A stretch of DNA of 64,000 bases from Vibrio sp. RE86 (GCF_013114545.1 NZ_VTXI01000003.1:62001-126000); one strand, 5' to 3'. Positions 1-9,596 are shown, counted from the stretch's first letter. Numbers and translations are program-made. The notes: generated by a model not told the origin, from the sequence alone.

Positions 1-1541
1 AAACACTCAATACGCTGTGTGTTGAACTCTGTTGATTTATCAGCAAGGTGAGCGTTCTTCAGACGTTCACGAATCACTTTCAGCTCTTCTAGGCCTTTCG
101 CCATTGCATCACCTTCACGGAATACCGAGAAGTTGTTCTGCATACATTGCTGTAAGTCTTTACGGATTTGAGCAGGGTCTTCACCCTCAGTGCTGTTTTC
201 CCAGCGGTTGTAACGTTCTAGTGAACGCTCAATGTCTGCTTCAGTTGCTGGCTTAGCATCAGCTTGCTTAGCTAGAGTTTCACCTAGGTGTAAACCTGTC
301 GCACGGCCAAATACCACCAAGTCTAGTAGCGAGTTACCACCAAGACGGTTAGCACCGTGTACTGATACAGAAGCAATTTCACCACAAGCGAATAGGCCTT
401 GTACTTCAACGTCAGCGCCGTTTTCGTCTTGCTTAATAGCCTGACCAGAAACCTGAGTTGGTACACCACCCATCATATAGTGACATGTAGGGATTACAGG
501 GATTGGCTCTTTCACTGGATCAACGTGAGCGAATGTACGAGACAGTTCACAAACACCAGGTAGGCGTGACTCTAGCGTCTCCTTACCTAGGTGGTCCAGT
601 TTCAGTTTAATGTGTGGCCCCCATGGACCATCACAGCCACGGCCTTCACGGATTTCGATCATCATTGAACGAGCAACAACGTCACGACCAGCTAGGTCTT
701 TCGCGTTAGGCGCGTAGCGCTCCATGAAGCGTTCGCCATCTTTGTTAAGAAGGTAACCACCTTCACCACGACAACCTTCTGTTACAAGAACACCTGCACC
801 AGCGATACCCGTTGGGTGGAACTGCCACATTTCCATGTCTTGCATTGGAACACCTGCACGTAGCGCCATACCAACACCATCACCAGTATTAATGTGCGCA
901 TTCGTTGTCGATGCGTAAATACGACCAGCACCGCCTGTAGCAAGGATGGTTGCTTTAGACTTGAAGTAACAAACTTCGCCAGTTTCCATACATAGAGCAG
1001 TACAACCAAGCACTACACCATCTTCATTCTTAACGATATCTAGTGCATACCACTCTGAGAATACGGTTGTTTTGTGCTTGATGTTCTGTTGATAAAGCGT
1101 GTGTAGAAGTGCGTGACCTGTACGGTCAGCCGCCGCTGCTGTACGAGCCGCTTGCTCACCACCAAAGTTCTTTGACTGACCGCCGAAAGGACGTTGGTAA
1201 ATAGTACCGTTGTCGAAACGAGAGAATGGGAGGCCCATTTTCTCAAGTTCAATAACTGATTCAGGGCCGTTCTTACACATGTATTCGATAGCGTCTTGGT
1301 CACCGATGTAGTCAGAACCTTTAACCGTATCGTACATGTGCTGTTCCCAGTGGTCTTCGTGCGCGTTACCTAGAGCAACCGTAATACCACCTTGAGCAGA
1401 AACAGTATGTGAACGTGTTGGAAATACTTTAGAAAGCAATGCACATGATAGGCCTTGCTCAGAGATTTGTAGTGCAGCACGCATACCTGCACCACCAGCG
1501 CCGATTACAACGGCGTCAAATTCGCGAACTGGAATAGACAC
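1..1541 (-). CDS. sdhA: succinate dehydrogenase flavoprotein subunit (3' end cut by window)
   Basis: This is the FAD-binding catalytic subunit of succinate dehydrogenase (complex II), which oxidises succinate to fumarate at the inner face of the cytoplasmic membrane. The reading frame starts at a GTG directly after the sdhD stop codon (TAA-GTG with no gap) and opens with [15 protein letters not shown], the FAD dinucleotide-binding glycine motif. About 513 codons are visible; the family is about 588 residues, so only the C-terminus, and sdhB beyond it, lie outside the window. The last visible residues read [19 protein letters not shown], which is typical of the SdhA C-terminal domain. It is co-transcribed with sdhC and sdhD. 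Confidence 0.97.
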   Translation of the reverse strand, partial: MSIPVREFDAVVIGAGGAGMRAALQISEQGLSCALLSKVFPTRSHTVSAQGGITVALGNAHEDHWEQHMYDTVKGSDYIGDQDAIEYMCKNGPESVIELEKMGLPFSRFDNGTIYQRPFGGQSKNFGGEQAARTAAAADRTGHALLHTLYQQNIKHKTTVFSEWYALDIVKNEDGVVLGCTALCMETGEVCYFKSKATILATGGAGRIYASTTNAHINTGDGVGMALRAGVPMQDMEMWQFHPTGIAGAGVLVTEGCRGEGGYLLNKDGERFMERYAPNAKDLAGRDVVARSMMIEIREGRGCDGPWGPHIKLKLDHLGKETLESRLPGVCELSRTFAHVDPVKEPIPVIPTCHYMMGGVPTQVSGQAIKQDENGADVEVQGLFACGEIASVSVHGANRLGGNSLLDLVVFGRATGLHLGETLAKQADAKPATEADIERSLERYNRWENSTEGEDPAQIRKDLQQCMQNNFSVFREGDAMAKGLEELKVIRERLKNAHLADKSTEFNTQRIEC

Positions 1542-1886
1542 TTACGCACCCCACAAAATAAATAGACCAGAGAAGAAGTAACCAAACAGCACAGCAATAA
1601 CCGCTAACTGTAGGCCGCCACGAAGCTTAGCGCACTTAATGTAGTCAGTAAGAACCTGCCATAGACCAATCCATGCATGAATCAGAACAGATACAAGTGC
1701 CAGCATCGTGAACACTTTGGTGAATGTGCCACCAAAGAACTGAGTCCAAGATACGTAAGAGATATCGGTGAAAGCACAAAAGCTCACCAGATAAATTGTG
1801 TATAGCGTCATAATGATCGCTGTAGCACGAATCAACAAGAAATCGTGTACACCATTACGACCAAAAGATGAAATATGTTTTACCAC
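1542..1886 (-). CDS. sdhD: succinate dehydrogenase membrane anchor subunit SdhD
   Basis: This is a 114-residue hydrophobic membrane anchor of complex II that, with SdhC, binds quinone and haem b. Three transmembrane segments can be seen (about residues 16-37, 55-78 and 90-112), and the N-terminal part is the usual one (SSFGRNGVHDFLLIRATAI). The length matches the family (about 115). It overlaps the end of sdhC by 7 nt, and its stop codon abuts the sdhA start, so the three genes are one translationally coupled operon. Confidence 0.95.
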   Translation of the reverse strand: MVKHISSFGRNGVHDFLLIRATAIIMTLYTIYLVSFCAFTDISYVSWTQFFGGTFTKVFTMLALVSVLIHAWIGLWQVLTDYIKCAKLRGGLQLAVIAVLFGYFFSGLFILWGA

Positions 1887-2272
1887 ACCATGATCCCCGC
1901 TAGTAGTGACAGAACGGCTGTCGCTGCGAATGCAACCTTAGCGCTCATTGCGCCAGATTCCAGCTCTTCAAAATGACCTAAATCCATCAGAAGGTGACGG
2001 ATACCACCTGCAATGTGATAGGCCAATGCCGTTAGAATTCCCCACAAGATAAACTTCACGAAGAAGCCGTCGACGATGTCAACTGCTTGTGTGTAACCAA
2101 CAGGAGAGGATAAGGAAATGGATAGTAACCAAAGTAGGATCCCGACCGCGACAAACGTAATCACACCGGATACACGGTGTAAAATAGATGCGATTGCTGT
2201 GATCGGAAAGCGGATGGTCTGTAAATCTAAATTAACAGGTCTTGACTTTCTTTCTTTCACGGGCTTGCTCAC
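1880..2272 (-). CDS. sdhC: succinate dehydrogenase cytochrome b556 subunit SdhC
   Basis: This is a 130-residue membrane subunit of complex II. The conserved HRVSG motif (IASILHRVSGVITF) is the quinone/haem region of SdhC, and a second conserved histidine lies in AYHIAGGIRHLLMDLGH, a haem-ligand region. Three transmembrane helices are evident. The start is GTG, preceded by GGAG at good spacing; no ATG is better placed. It is the first gene of the leftward sdhCDA operon, with two ArcA-like repeats upstream. Confidence 0.95.
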   Translation of the reverse strand: MSKPVKERKSRPVNLDLQTIRFPITAIASILHRVSGVITFVAVGILLWLLSISLSSPVGYTQAVDIVDGFFVKFILWGILTALAYHIAGGIRHLLMDLGHFEELESGAMSAKVAFAATAVLSLLAGIMVW

Positions 2273-2329
2273 TCAGCTCCATTGAGCATTTATAGTTATG
2301 AACGAATTTTGGTTGCAAACCTGCAAAAG

Positions 2330-2346
2330 TTAACATTTATTTAACA
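2330..2346 (-). promoter_or_regulatory. ArcA-like direct repeat upstream of sdhC
   Basis: On the minus strand this reads TGTTAA-ATAAA-TGTTAA. These are two perfect copies of the ArcA half-site at 11-bp centre spacing, the known ArcA direct-repeat arrangement. It lies about 60 bp upstream of sdhC. ArcA repression of sdh under low oxygen is established in enterobacteria; its action here is inferred. Confidence 0.6.
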
Positions 2347-2374
2347 TCCAACCCCATCAAATGACCAGGTATTT

Positions 2375-2391
2375 TGTAAAAATTTTGTTAA
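2375..2391 (+). promoter_or_regulatory. second ArcA-like direct repeat, sdhC-gltA intergenic
   Basis: The plus strand reads TGTAAA-AATTT-TGTTAA, again two ArcA-type half-sites at 11-bp spacing, one with a mismatch. It is in the opposite orientation to the site at 2330. The rest of the 395-bp divergent region (2273-2667) is AT-rich and must hold both promoters, but I cannot place a convincing -35/-10 pair for either gene. Confidence 0.5.
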
Positions 2392-2667
2392 CAACAAGGA
2401 TTAAAACTTCACCTCACAATTGTTTCAAGCCTTGAATTTATAAGGTTTCCACCAAAATTGACGGTGCCACTATACGGCTGGCAACATTCTAATACAATTG
2501 ATGTAACAATTTTTGCTACACAGACCAGATTTTTAACGTTTTACATTTAAAAAATAATAACAAGTGCACACATCAGAGGAGAAAAATTGACTTTGATAAC
2601 GAAGACACGTACAAAAATGTCACACAAACATCCTGGACGGATTAAATAATAAACAAAGGAGATTGTT

Positions 2668-3957
2668 ATGGCAGATAAGAAAGCTATCCTTCATGTTGAA
2701 GGTCAAGCGCCTATCGAGCTGCCGATTATGGAAGGTGCCCTAGGCACACCTGTGATTGATGTTCGTAAACTGGGAGCAAATGGATATTTCACTTTCGACC
2801 CAGGTTTTCTTGCCACTGCATCTTGTGAATCCCAAATCACCTACATTGATGGCGGTAAAGGCATCCTTCTGCACCGCGGTTACCCTATTGATCAGTTGGC
2901 TAACAATGCTGATTACTTAGAAGTATGTTACATCCTTTTATACGGTGAAGCCCCTACACGTGAACAGTACGAGCAGTTCAAAACAACCGTGACTCGTCAC
3001 ACAATGGTCCATGAGCAAATTGCAAGTTTCTTCCACGGCTTCCGTCGTGATGCTCACCCAATGGCCGTTATGTGTGGTGTCGTTGGTGCACTGGCTGCGT
3101 TTTACCACGATTCATTAGATATCAACAACGACGAGCACCGTGAAATTGCTGCTTACCGTCTGCTTTCAAAAATGCCGACGCTTGCAGCAATGTGTTACAA
3201 GTACACTATCGGTCAGCCGTTCATTTACCCACGTAATGATCTGAACTATGCAGAAAACTTCCTGCACATGATGTTCGCAAATCCATGTGAAGAGTACGAC
3301 GTTAACCCTGTTGTTGCTCAAGCAATGGATAAGATCTTTACTCTTCACGCAGACCACGAGCAAAACGCCTCAACGTCAACTGTTCGTCTATCTGGTTCAT
3401 CTGGTGCAAACCCATTTGCGTGTATTGCAGCAGGTATCGCTTCTCTTTGGGGCCCAGCTCACGGCGGCGCAAACGAAGCATGTCTGAAGATGCTGGAAGA
3501 GATCGGCAGCGTAGAGAATATTCCAGAGTACGTTGCACGTGCGAAGGATAAAGAAGACCCATTCCGTTTGATGGGCTTTGGTCACCGCGTTTACAAGAAC
3601 TACGACCCGCGTGCGACAGTAATGCGCGAAACGTGTCACGAAGTTCTTAAAGAGCTAAACATCAAAGATCCACTACTAGACGTAGCTATGGAACTTGAGC
3701 GTATTGCTCTATCTGACGAATACTTCGTTTCTAAGAAGCTATACCCTAACGTAGACTTCTACTCAGGTATCATTCTTAAAGCAATCGGTATCCCTGTTTC
3801 AATGTTTACGGTTATCTTCGCGATTTCTCGTACTATCGGTTGGATTGCTCACTGGAACGAAATGCACAGCGACCCACTAAACCGTATCGGTCGTCCTCGT
3901 CAGCTATACACTGGTGAAGTTCAGCGTGAGTTCTCACCTCTTCATGAGCGTGAATAG
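2668..3957 (+). CDS. gltA: citrate synthase (type II, hexameric family)
   Basis: It condenses oxaloacetate and acetyl-CoA to citrate, the entry step of the TCA cycle. At 429 residues it has the standard length of the Gram-negative NADH-sensitive type. Visible motifs include the catalytic-histidine regions ([20 protein letters not shown] and [14 protein letters not shown]) and the C-terminal [13 protein letters not shown] segment with the catalytic aspartate region. A strong ribosome site (AAAGGAG) sits 7 nt before the ATG. It is transcribed away from sdhCDA and followed by its own terminator. Confidence 0.98.
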   Translation: MADKKAILHVEGQAPIELPIMEGALGTPVIDVRKLGANGYFTFDPGFLATASCESQITYIDGGKGILLHRGYPIDQLANNADYLEVCYILLYGEAPTREQYEQFKTTVTRHTMVHEQIASFFHGFRRDAHPMAVMCGVVGALAAFYHDSLDINNDEHREIAAYRLLSKMPTLAAMCYKYTIGQPFIYPRNDLNYAENFLHMMFANPCEEYDVNPVVAQAMDKIFTLHADHEQNASTSTVRLSGSSGANPFACIAAGIASLWGPAHGGANEACLKMLEEIGSVENIPEYVARAKDKEDPFRLMGFGHRVYKNYDPRATVMRETCHEVLKELNIKDPLLDVAMELERIALSDEYFVSKKLYPNVDFYSGIILKAIGIPVSMFTVIFAISRTIGWIAHWNEMHSDPLNRIGRPRQLYTGEVQREFSPLHERE

Positions 3958-3984
3958 TCAGTAATACGTTTTCGTAAATACAAA

Positions 3985-4013
3985 AAAAGCCCTTTATAGG
4001 GCTTTTCTTTTTT
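3985..4013 (+). terminator. rho-independent terminator of gltA
   Basis: An 8-bp stem AAAAGCCC/GGGCTTTT with a 6-nt loop is followed by a T-rich tail, 27 nt after the gltA stop. Confidence 0.85.
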
Positions 4014-4033
4014 ATATCACTAGTTTCTTAGTC

Positions 4034-4690
4034 TTATACGATAGGACTATGTTCTGTTAACTGATCGACCGCAGATTGGCATGACAAGACGATGTGTGAC
4101 GTTAACACTTCAACAGCTCCCTCTATATCTCTGCTTAACGCCAGATCCAACAATTGCTTGTGTTGCCTATCGAGCTGAGCGCGCACTTCTGTATCCGGAT
4201 CAGAAATTCGGCGATATTTATCAAGTGCCGTTCCAAGCCTTTTAGAGAAATCGATAAGATAAGTGGAATCAGCTCCCGACAGCAAAATTGAATGAAACTC
4301 TTCATGCGCTTCACTCCACGCATCAAGATGATCAACCGATAGTCGAAGTCGTTCTAAACGGTAGTGAGCAGCCACTAATTTTGACTCCCAATCCATATCG
4401 CCACTGTTCAATGACAAACGTAATGCTTCGGTTTCAACCAGTATACGGGTTTGTCGAATCTCTAGAATATCTCGATAACTCAATTTAGGGACCGAAAACC
4501 CTTTATTGATTTGCTGTTCAAGTAACCCCTGGGCAGATAGCTGGCTCAATGCTTCTCTCAGCGGTGTCAAGCTTACATCATACTCATTCTTCAAATGCGA
4601 GATATTGAGCTTTTGCCCTGGCTGCAGTACTCCTTCAGATAATTCACGTTTGATACGTTCATAAATGATTGCGCTTTTAGTTTGTGACAA
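4034..4690 (-). CDS. GntR-family transcriptional regulator (FCD subfamily)
   Basis: A DNA-binding repressor or activator of about 218 residues. The N-terminal winged helix (about residues 8-70) contains YERIKRELSEGVLQPGQKLN and SLTPLREALSQLSAQGLLE, the standard GntR signature. The C-terminal half is an all-helical FCD ligand domain with HEEFHSILL and RQHKQLLDLA, which fit the usual metal-binding histidines. No ATG is well placed: TTG codons at 4696 and 4690 are the candidates, and the ribosome site AAGGA favours 4690. It is divergent from the tctC gene, so it probably controls the transporter-hydrolase operon in response to the imported carboxylate (inference). Confidence 0.85.
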   Translation of the reverse strand: MSQTKSAIIYERIKRELSEGVLQPGQKLNISHLKNEYDVSLTPLREALSQLSAQGLLEQQINKGFSVPKLSYRDILEIRQTRILVETEALRLSLNSGDMDWESKLVAAHYRLERLRLSVDHLDAWSEAHEEFHSILLSGADSTYLIDFSKRLGTALDKYRRISDPDTEVRAQLDRQHKQLLDLALSRDIEGAVEVLTSHIVLSCQSAVDQLTEHSPIV

Positions 4691-4743
4691 AGGCAATTTC
4701 CTTATTGACTAGTTACACACCATGTGGTTTATTTGTTGCACAC

Positions 4744-4769
4744 TTTAAAAATAATCGATTATTTTTAAA
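4744..4769. promoter_or_regulatory. 26-bp perfect palindrome, candidate operator of the GntR regulator
   Basis: A perfect, AT-rich palindrome centred on TCGA at 4755-4758 (arms TTTAAAAATAATC/GATTATTTTTAAA) lies 30 bp before the tctC start and about 54 bp before the regulator start. The position between divergent genes suits an autoregulatory operator. It is not a terminator, since it has no T tail and neither gene ends here. Confidence 0.5.
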
Positions 4770-4798
4770 AAGTACATAAATACAAGGATGATGTGTTA

Positions 4799-5767
4799 AT
4801 GAAATTTAAATATTCTTTCGCGATTGCTGCTATTTTGGGTTCTGTTTCAACAATTTCTTTTGCTCAAGACGACGTTAAACTACCGTGTAACACCGCTAAA
4901 CTGATTGTTCCATGGGGTGCAGGTGGTGGTACCGACATTATCTTTCGCACAATCGTAGAAGAAGCAAATGCTCAAGGTGCGAAGCCAAAATTGCAAGTTG
5001 TTAACATGCCAGGACGCAGTGGCAACAAAGGTTCCAAGAAATTCTTAAAATCTCGTAAAAATGGCTGTGAGCTACTTGCCATCCACCAATCGGTTATGAC
5101 GAGCTACCTTGGCGGTCAGGCTAAAGTAAATTGGGATGGATATCAACCAGTTGCGCAACTTACTGAGACTGCTGAGTACATCGGTGTAAATGGTCAGCAG
5201 CCGTATTCTACGCTGGCTGAACTTCAATCTTACGCAAAACAAAATCCAAACTCCGTCGTTGCAGCCGGTTCGTTGGGCTCGACTTCTCACTACACCATGC
5301 TAATGCTAGAAGATGCACTAGGCGTTAAATTCCGCCATGTCTCTTACGATGGTACACGTGAGCGTACCACTGCCCTACTTTCAGGTAATGCTCATATCGG
5401 TCTAGCGAACTTAACTTCTTCTCGTAAAAACGTAGAAACAGGCGCGATCAAGCTGCTAGCCACTACGTCTGAAGGCCGTCAAAGCCAACTTCCAGAAGTT
5501 CCATCAGCGAAGGAGCAAGGCTTCGATGTTGAATTCGGCGTTCGTCGTGGTATCGCACTTCCAAAAGGAACTGACTCTAAAATCGTTACTCATTACGAAG
5601 AATTATTCGAAAAGGCAGTAAATAGCCCTAAGGTACAAGAAACGCTACGTGTTAAAGGTACTGAGGTGAAATTCCTAGCTTCGAATGATTATGCTGCAGC
5701 ACTAGGTAACGAGTTTGGTTCATGGGAAGCGCTTGCAAAGCAAGTTGGTATCTACAACGTTAAGTAA
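4799..5767 (+). CDS. tripartite tricarboxylate transporter substrate-binding protein (TctC/BugT family)
   Basis: The periplasmic solute receptor of a TTT-family importer, 322 residues. An N-terminal signal peptide (MKFKYSFAIAAILGSVSTISFAQ) is followed by the family motif IVPWGAGGGTDIIFR, which forms part of the ligand pocket. Two cysteines in the mature protein (PCNTAK and KNGCELL) could form a disulfide. A GTG six bases upstream is also possible, but the AAGGA ribosome site is correctly spaced only for the ATG at 4799. It is the first gene of a rightward operon with tctB, tctA, a GGT-family enzyme and two CHR genes. The substrate is unknown; the family carries di- and tricarboxylates and related acids. 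Confidence 0.9.
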   Translation: MKFKYSFAIAAILGSVSTISFAQDDVKLPCNTAKLIVPWGAGGGTDIIFRTIVEEANAQGAKPKLQVVNMPGRSGNKGSKKFLKSRKNGCELLAIHQSVMTSYLGGQAKVNWDGYQPVAQLTETAEYIGVNGQQPYSTLAELQSYAKQNPNSVVAAGSLGSTSHYTMLMLEDALGVKFRHVSYDGTRERTTALLSGNAHIGLANLTSSRKNVETGAIKLLATTSEGRQSQLPEVPSAKEQGFDVEFGVRRGIALPKGTDSKIVTHYEELFEKAVNSPKVQETLRVKGTEVKFLASNDYAAALGNEFGSWEALAKQVGIYNVK

Positions 5768-5775
5768 CTCTTTTA

Positions 5776-5795
5776 AGGGCGGGGAAATCCGCCCT
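5776..5795 (+). terminator. intercistronic hairpin between tctC and tctB
   Basis: A 7-bp GC-rich stem AGGGCGG/CCGCCCT with a 6-nt loop is followed only by a weak T run. In binding-protein operons such hairpins usually protect or attenuate the mRNA so that receptor is made in excess over the membrane subunits. I infer the same here. Confidence 0.6.
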
Positions 5796-5828
5796 CTTTA
5801 ATTCGATTACTTGTTAGGGAGAGCAGGT

Positions 5829-6311
5829 ATGAATCTTATCAACAAGGATAGCGTTGTTAGTTTAATGCTACTGTTGGGCTGTGGTGTGTTTATCAACGCA
5901 TTAGGTGATATCGAACGCACAAACTACGGCACTATCACCTCAAATATCTGGCCAACCATCGTATTGTCTGTTCTGACAACTTTATGTGCTATCTACTTTC
6001 TAACTTCTCTTAAGCCGACTCAAGAAGAAAAAGAGTCCTTCAACTGGAAAACCTTTTTCCCTCGTAATGTTGTGATTGTTTTTGCTTTGTTTGCAGGTTT
6101 TGTTTATTCACTTCCTTTCCTTGGCATGCTAATCGGCGGAAGTACATTTGTGTTTCTTGTACTTACTGCAATTGGTCATAAGACAATGAAGTATGTGTTT
6201 ATTCACTTAGGTATTGCCATTGGCAGTGTTGCTGTTATGTACGGCGTATTCACTTATGGATTGAGTGTAATGCTACCTGAAGGCGAGTTGTTGTACTCAC
6301 TCATGTATTAA
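5829..6311 (+). CDS. tripartite tricarboxylate transporter small membrane subunit (TctB family)
   Basis: A 160-residue integral membrane protein with four hydrophobic segments (about residues 10-27, 39-60, 78-100 and 115-150), the expected shape of TctB. The start at 5829 has GGGAGAGCAGGT before it; an in-frame TTG at 5811 is less likely. It sits between the receptor and TctA, 11 nt before tctA. Sequence conservation in TctB is low, so the assignment rests on topology and context as well as residues. Confidence 0.85.
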   Translation: MNLINKDSVVSLMLLLGCGVFINALGDIERTNYGTITSNIWPTIVLSVLTTLCAIYFLTSLKPTQEEKESFNWKTFFPRNVVIVFALFAGFVYSLPFLGMLIGGSTFVFLVLTAIGHKTMKYVFIHLGIAIGSVAVMYGVFTYGLSVMLPEGELLYSLMY

Positions 6312-6322
6312 AGGAAAAATCC

Positions 6323-7990
6323 ATGTTTGTAGATGTATTAGAAGCTGCAAATCAGCTATTCACACTCGACACTATGATGTTGATGGCAGCAGGTACTTTT
6401 GGTGGCTTGCTCGCGGGTTCGGTTCCGGGCTTTACCATCACAATGGCGATTGTATTAACACTACCGTTCACATTCGGTATGACTCCAATTCAAGGCTTAG
6501 CAACGATGATTTCTGTCATGGTTGGTGGCCTATCAGGCGGTTTAATGTCTGGCATGCTAACAGGTATTCCAGGCACACCGTCTTCCATTGCAACCACATT
6601 TGATGGTTTTCCTTTAGTACGTAAAGGGAAACCGGGCTTAGCTCTTGGCCTTGGTGTTTGGGCTTCGTTTTTTGGCGGTATTTTCTCAGCCGTAGTATTA
6701 GTGGTACTCGCTCCGCAGCTTGCAAATATAGGCCTAGAATTTGGCCCATGGGATTACTTTTCTCTGGTTCTTTTTGCCCTAACGATTACCGCAAGTTTAT
6801 CTAACGACAGCCTCGTAAAAGGTTTGATTGCAGGTGCCTTAGGTCTCCTAGTTGCCTGTATAGGTACTGATGATCTTAATGGCGTAGAACGTTTTACTTT
6901 TGGCACTGAGTTTCTAGTCGATGGTTTCGCGTTTCTCCCTGTTCTGATTGGTCTGTTCGCATTCTCTCAGCTACTAGGAGACATCTCTGATCGCAATAAA
7001 GCGAAAGAGCCTTTAATGAAAGAGACAGGACAAGCGACTAAAATCAATCACTTCGCGGCTATCAAGCAAGTATTGTCTAGCTGGGTTAACCTATGTCGTT
7101 CAAGTGCAATTGGTGTATTTACCGGTATTCTTCCAGCTGCGGGCAGTTCTATCTCAAACGTTTTGGCATATGACCAAGCTAGGAAGTCTTCTAAAGAAAA
7201 AGAAGAGTTTGGTAAGGGGCACCCTGATGGTATCATCGCACCTGAAGCTTCAAACAACGCAACGGCTGGCGGTTCTCTTATCTCAATGATGGCACTTGGA
7301 ATCCCAGGTGATGTGGTTACAGCAGTAATGTTAGGCGCATTGATGGTTCATAACATTGTTCCAAGCCCTGGTTTCATCAGTGAACAACCTGTATTGGCAA
7401 ACGGTATTTTCATTGCCTTCTTTATTGCCCACTTCTTTATGGTTGGTTTGCAGTCTCTATGCCTTAAAGCGTTTGTTCAGGTGACCCGTGTCCCAATGTA
7501 CACTTTGGCGTCAGTAATCCTACTTTACTGCTCAGTTGGCGTATTTTCGCTAAACAACTTAGAAGCAGATATATGGACGCTATTCATCTTTGGTGTAGTT
7601 GGTTTCGTATTAAAGGGGCTTGGCTTCCCACTCGCACCTATGATTTTGGGTGTAGTCCTTGGACACATCGCTGAAGTGAACTTCTCACGAGCGCTGTCTA
7701 CCGACTCAGATCTAATGGTGTTCCTAACTCGCCCATGGTCGGCATTCTTCATTGTATTGGCACTGTTCTCTTCATGCTTCCCTGCGTACCAAAAAGGTAA
7801 ACGCACTAATGCAGCGTGGGCAGGTTACTTTATGCCAATCATGATGTTCTCTCTTTCTGTTCCTCTATTCATGATGGATGGTGTTGTTCGCTCGGTTATC
7901 GCTGCAATTATCGTTGCAGCTGGCATTTATAACCTTTACCAACACATGAGTAGCTTAAAAGTTGTAAAAAAGGAAATTAACAATGCTTAG
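6323..7990 (+). CDS. tripartite tricarboxylate transporter large membrane subunit (TctA family)
   Basis: The main transport channel of the TTT system, 555 residues with about a dozen membrane segments. Conserved family stretches are visible: the N-terminal GTFGGLLAGSVPGFTITMAIVL, then GGLMSGMLTGIPGTPSSIATTFDG, and the repeat-related GILPAAGSSISNVLAYDQARKSS and GGSLISMMALGIPGDVVTAVMLGALM. The start has AAAGGAA before it. Its end overlaps the next gene by 8 nt, so translation of the GGT-family enzyme is coupled to the transporter. Confidence 0.95.
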   Translation: MFVDVLEAANQLFTLDTMMLMAAGTFGGLLAGSVPGFTITMAIVLTLPFTFGMTPIQGLATMISVMVGGLSGGLMSGMLTGIPGTPSSIATTFDGFPLVRKGKPGLALGLGVWASFFGGIFSAVVLVVLAPQLANIGLEFGPWDYFSLVLFALTITASLSNDSLVKGLIAGALGLLVACIGTDDLNGVERFTFGTEFLVDGFAFLPVLIGLFAFSQLLGDISDRNKAKEPLMKETGQATKINHFAAIKQVLSSWVNLCRSSAIGVFTGILPAAGSSISNVLAYDQARKSSKEKEEFGKGHPDGIIAPEASNNATAGGSLISMMALGIPGDVVTAVMLGALMVHNIVPSPGFISEQPVLANGIFIAFFIAHFFMVGLQSLCLKAFVQVTRVPMYTLASVILLYCSVGVFSLNNLEADIWTLFIFGVVGFVLKGLGFPLAPMILGVVLGHIAEVNFSRALSTDSDLMVFLTRPWSAFFIVLALFSSCFPAYQKGKRTNAAWAGYFMPIMMFSLSVPLFMMDGVVRSVIAAIIVAAGIYNLYQHMSSLKVVKKEINNA

Positions 7991-9596
7991 TAATGACGGA
8001 TTATCTTATCCATACTCGTCACAACGTATGGCTACCTACGCTAAAAATGGCATGGTGGCGACTTCCCAGCCACTAGCAGCTCAGATCGGTGCAGACATTT
8101 TAAAGCAAGGTGGTAATGCCATTGATGCTGCGATTGCTACAGCCGCCGCGCTTACCGTCGTAGAACCAACAGGCTGTGGTATCGGTGGTGATGCATTTGC
8201 CATTGTATGGGTTAAGGACAAGCTCTACGGACTAAATGGCTCAAGCTTTGCGCCTGAAGCACTGACACCAGAACTAATGGAGCAACAAGGTCATGACAAG
8301 ATGCCTCTTTACGGCTGGACACCTGTCACCGTACCTGGTATCCCAGCATCTTGGGCTGCATTGAGTGAGCGTTTTGGTAAACTGCCTTTTGCTGACCTGA
8401 TGGAACCTGCTGCCAAGCTGGCAGAAGAAGGATTCCCTGTTTCACCAACAATCAGCTTCCTATGGAATAAAGCTGCACAAACATTCGATGCAGAGCTAGA
8501 AGGTGAGGTAAAACAAGCTTGGTTTGATATGTTCACAAAAAGTGGCAACGCACCAACTCCCGGTGAACTTTTCACAAGCCCAGGTCATGCCAGCACTCTA
8601 CGTTCGATTGGCCAGACTAAAGCAACCAGCTTCTACCACGGTGATATCGCAGATAAAATTGATGCCTTTTCACAAAAGACAGGCGGTTTGATTCGTAAGT
8701 CTGATTTAGAGCGCTATGAAGTTGAGTGGGTTGACCCAATCAAGGTTAACTACAAAGGCTACGACGTGTGGGAGATCCCACCAAATGGTCAAGGCATGGT
8801 CGCGTTAATGGCGCTCAACATGCTAAAAAATGATGAATTCAAGAGCCGTGATGACCTAGAAACTATCCATAAACAGTGTGAAGCGATGAAGCTTGCCTAT
8901 GTTGATGGTCAAGCGTACATCACGCAACGCGATAAGATGTCTGTATCTGTTGAAGGTTTACTGTCTGACGAATACGCACAGACACGTCGCAACTTAATTG
9001 GCGACAATGCGATTAAACCAACGATTGGTAAACCACCAGCTGGCGGTACGGTGTATCTAGCCGTTGCAGACAACGAAGGCAACATGGTGTCGTTTATTCA
9101 AAGTAACTACCACGGATTCGGTTCTGGTGTTGTAGTTCCAGATACTGGTATTGCGTTGCAAAATCGTGGAGAAAACTTCTCACTCGATCCAAATCACGAT
9201 AATTACCTACAGCCAAATAAAAAAACCTACCATACCATTATCCCTGGATTTATCACTAAAGGTGATCAACCTGTTGGCCCGTTTGGTGTAATGGGCGGTT
9301 TTATGCAGCCTCAGGGGCATATGCAGGTCGTCATGAACATGATCGACTTTGGCTTAAACCCGCAAGCTGCGCTTGATGCCCCTCGCTGGCAGTGGATGGG
9401 TGATATGAATATCGGCTTAGAACAAGCGATGCCGAATCATATTGTGACAGGCATGCTGCGCAAAGGGCATAAGGTCCAAGTCGCATCAGATTACACCACT
9501 TATGGCCGTGGTCAGATTATCGTAAAAGATCCACTGACAGGCGTATTGTGTGGTGGCACAGAAGCTCGTACTGATGGCTCAATTGCAGCATTCTAG
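7983..9596 (+). CDS. gamma-glutamyltransferase-family amidohydrolase (YwrD/oxamate-amidohydrolase-like), cytoplasmic
   Basis: An Ntn-hydrolase of 537 residues. The N-terminal half has QGGNAIDAAIATAAALTVVEP and GCGIGGDAFAIV. The likely self-cleavage and catalytic threonine is Thr356 in AGGTVYLAVADNEG, where other GGTs have the TTH-type motif. There is no signal peptide, unlike classical periplasmic GGT, so it resembles the YwrD group, whose members include oxamate amidohydrolases. Overlap with tctA and the surrounding transporter genes suggest that it hydrolyses an amide or gamma-glutamyl bond in the imported compound. The true substrate is unknown; glutathione transferase activity should not be assumed. 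Confidence 0.85.
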   Translation: MLSNDGLSYPYSSQRMATYAKNGMVATSQPLAAQIGADILKQGGNAIDAAIATAAALTVVEPTGCGIGGDAFAIVWVKDKLYGLNGSSFAPEALTPELMEQQGHDKMPLYGWTPVTVPGIPASWAALSERFGKLPFADLMEPAAKLAEEGFPVSPTISFLWNKAAQTFDAELEGEVKQAWFDMFTKSGNAPTPGELFTSPGHASTLRSIGQTKATSFYHGDIADKIDAFSQKTGGLIRKSDLERYEVEWVDPIKVNYKGYDVWEIPPNGQGMVALMALNMLKNDEFKSRDDLETIHKQCEAMKLAYVDGQAYITQRDKMSVSVEGLLSDEYAQTRRNLIGDNAIKPTIGKPPAGGTVYLAVADNEGNMVSFIQSNYHGFGSGVVVPDTGIALQNRGENFSLDPNHDNYLQPNKKTYHTIIPGFITKGDQPVGPFGVMGGFMQPQGHMQVVMNMIDFGLNPQAALDAPRWQWMGDMNIGLEQAMPNHIVTGMLRKGHKVQVASDYTTYGRGQIIVKDPLTGVLCGGTEARTDGSIAAF

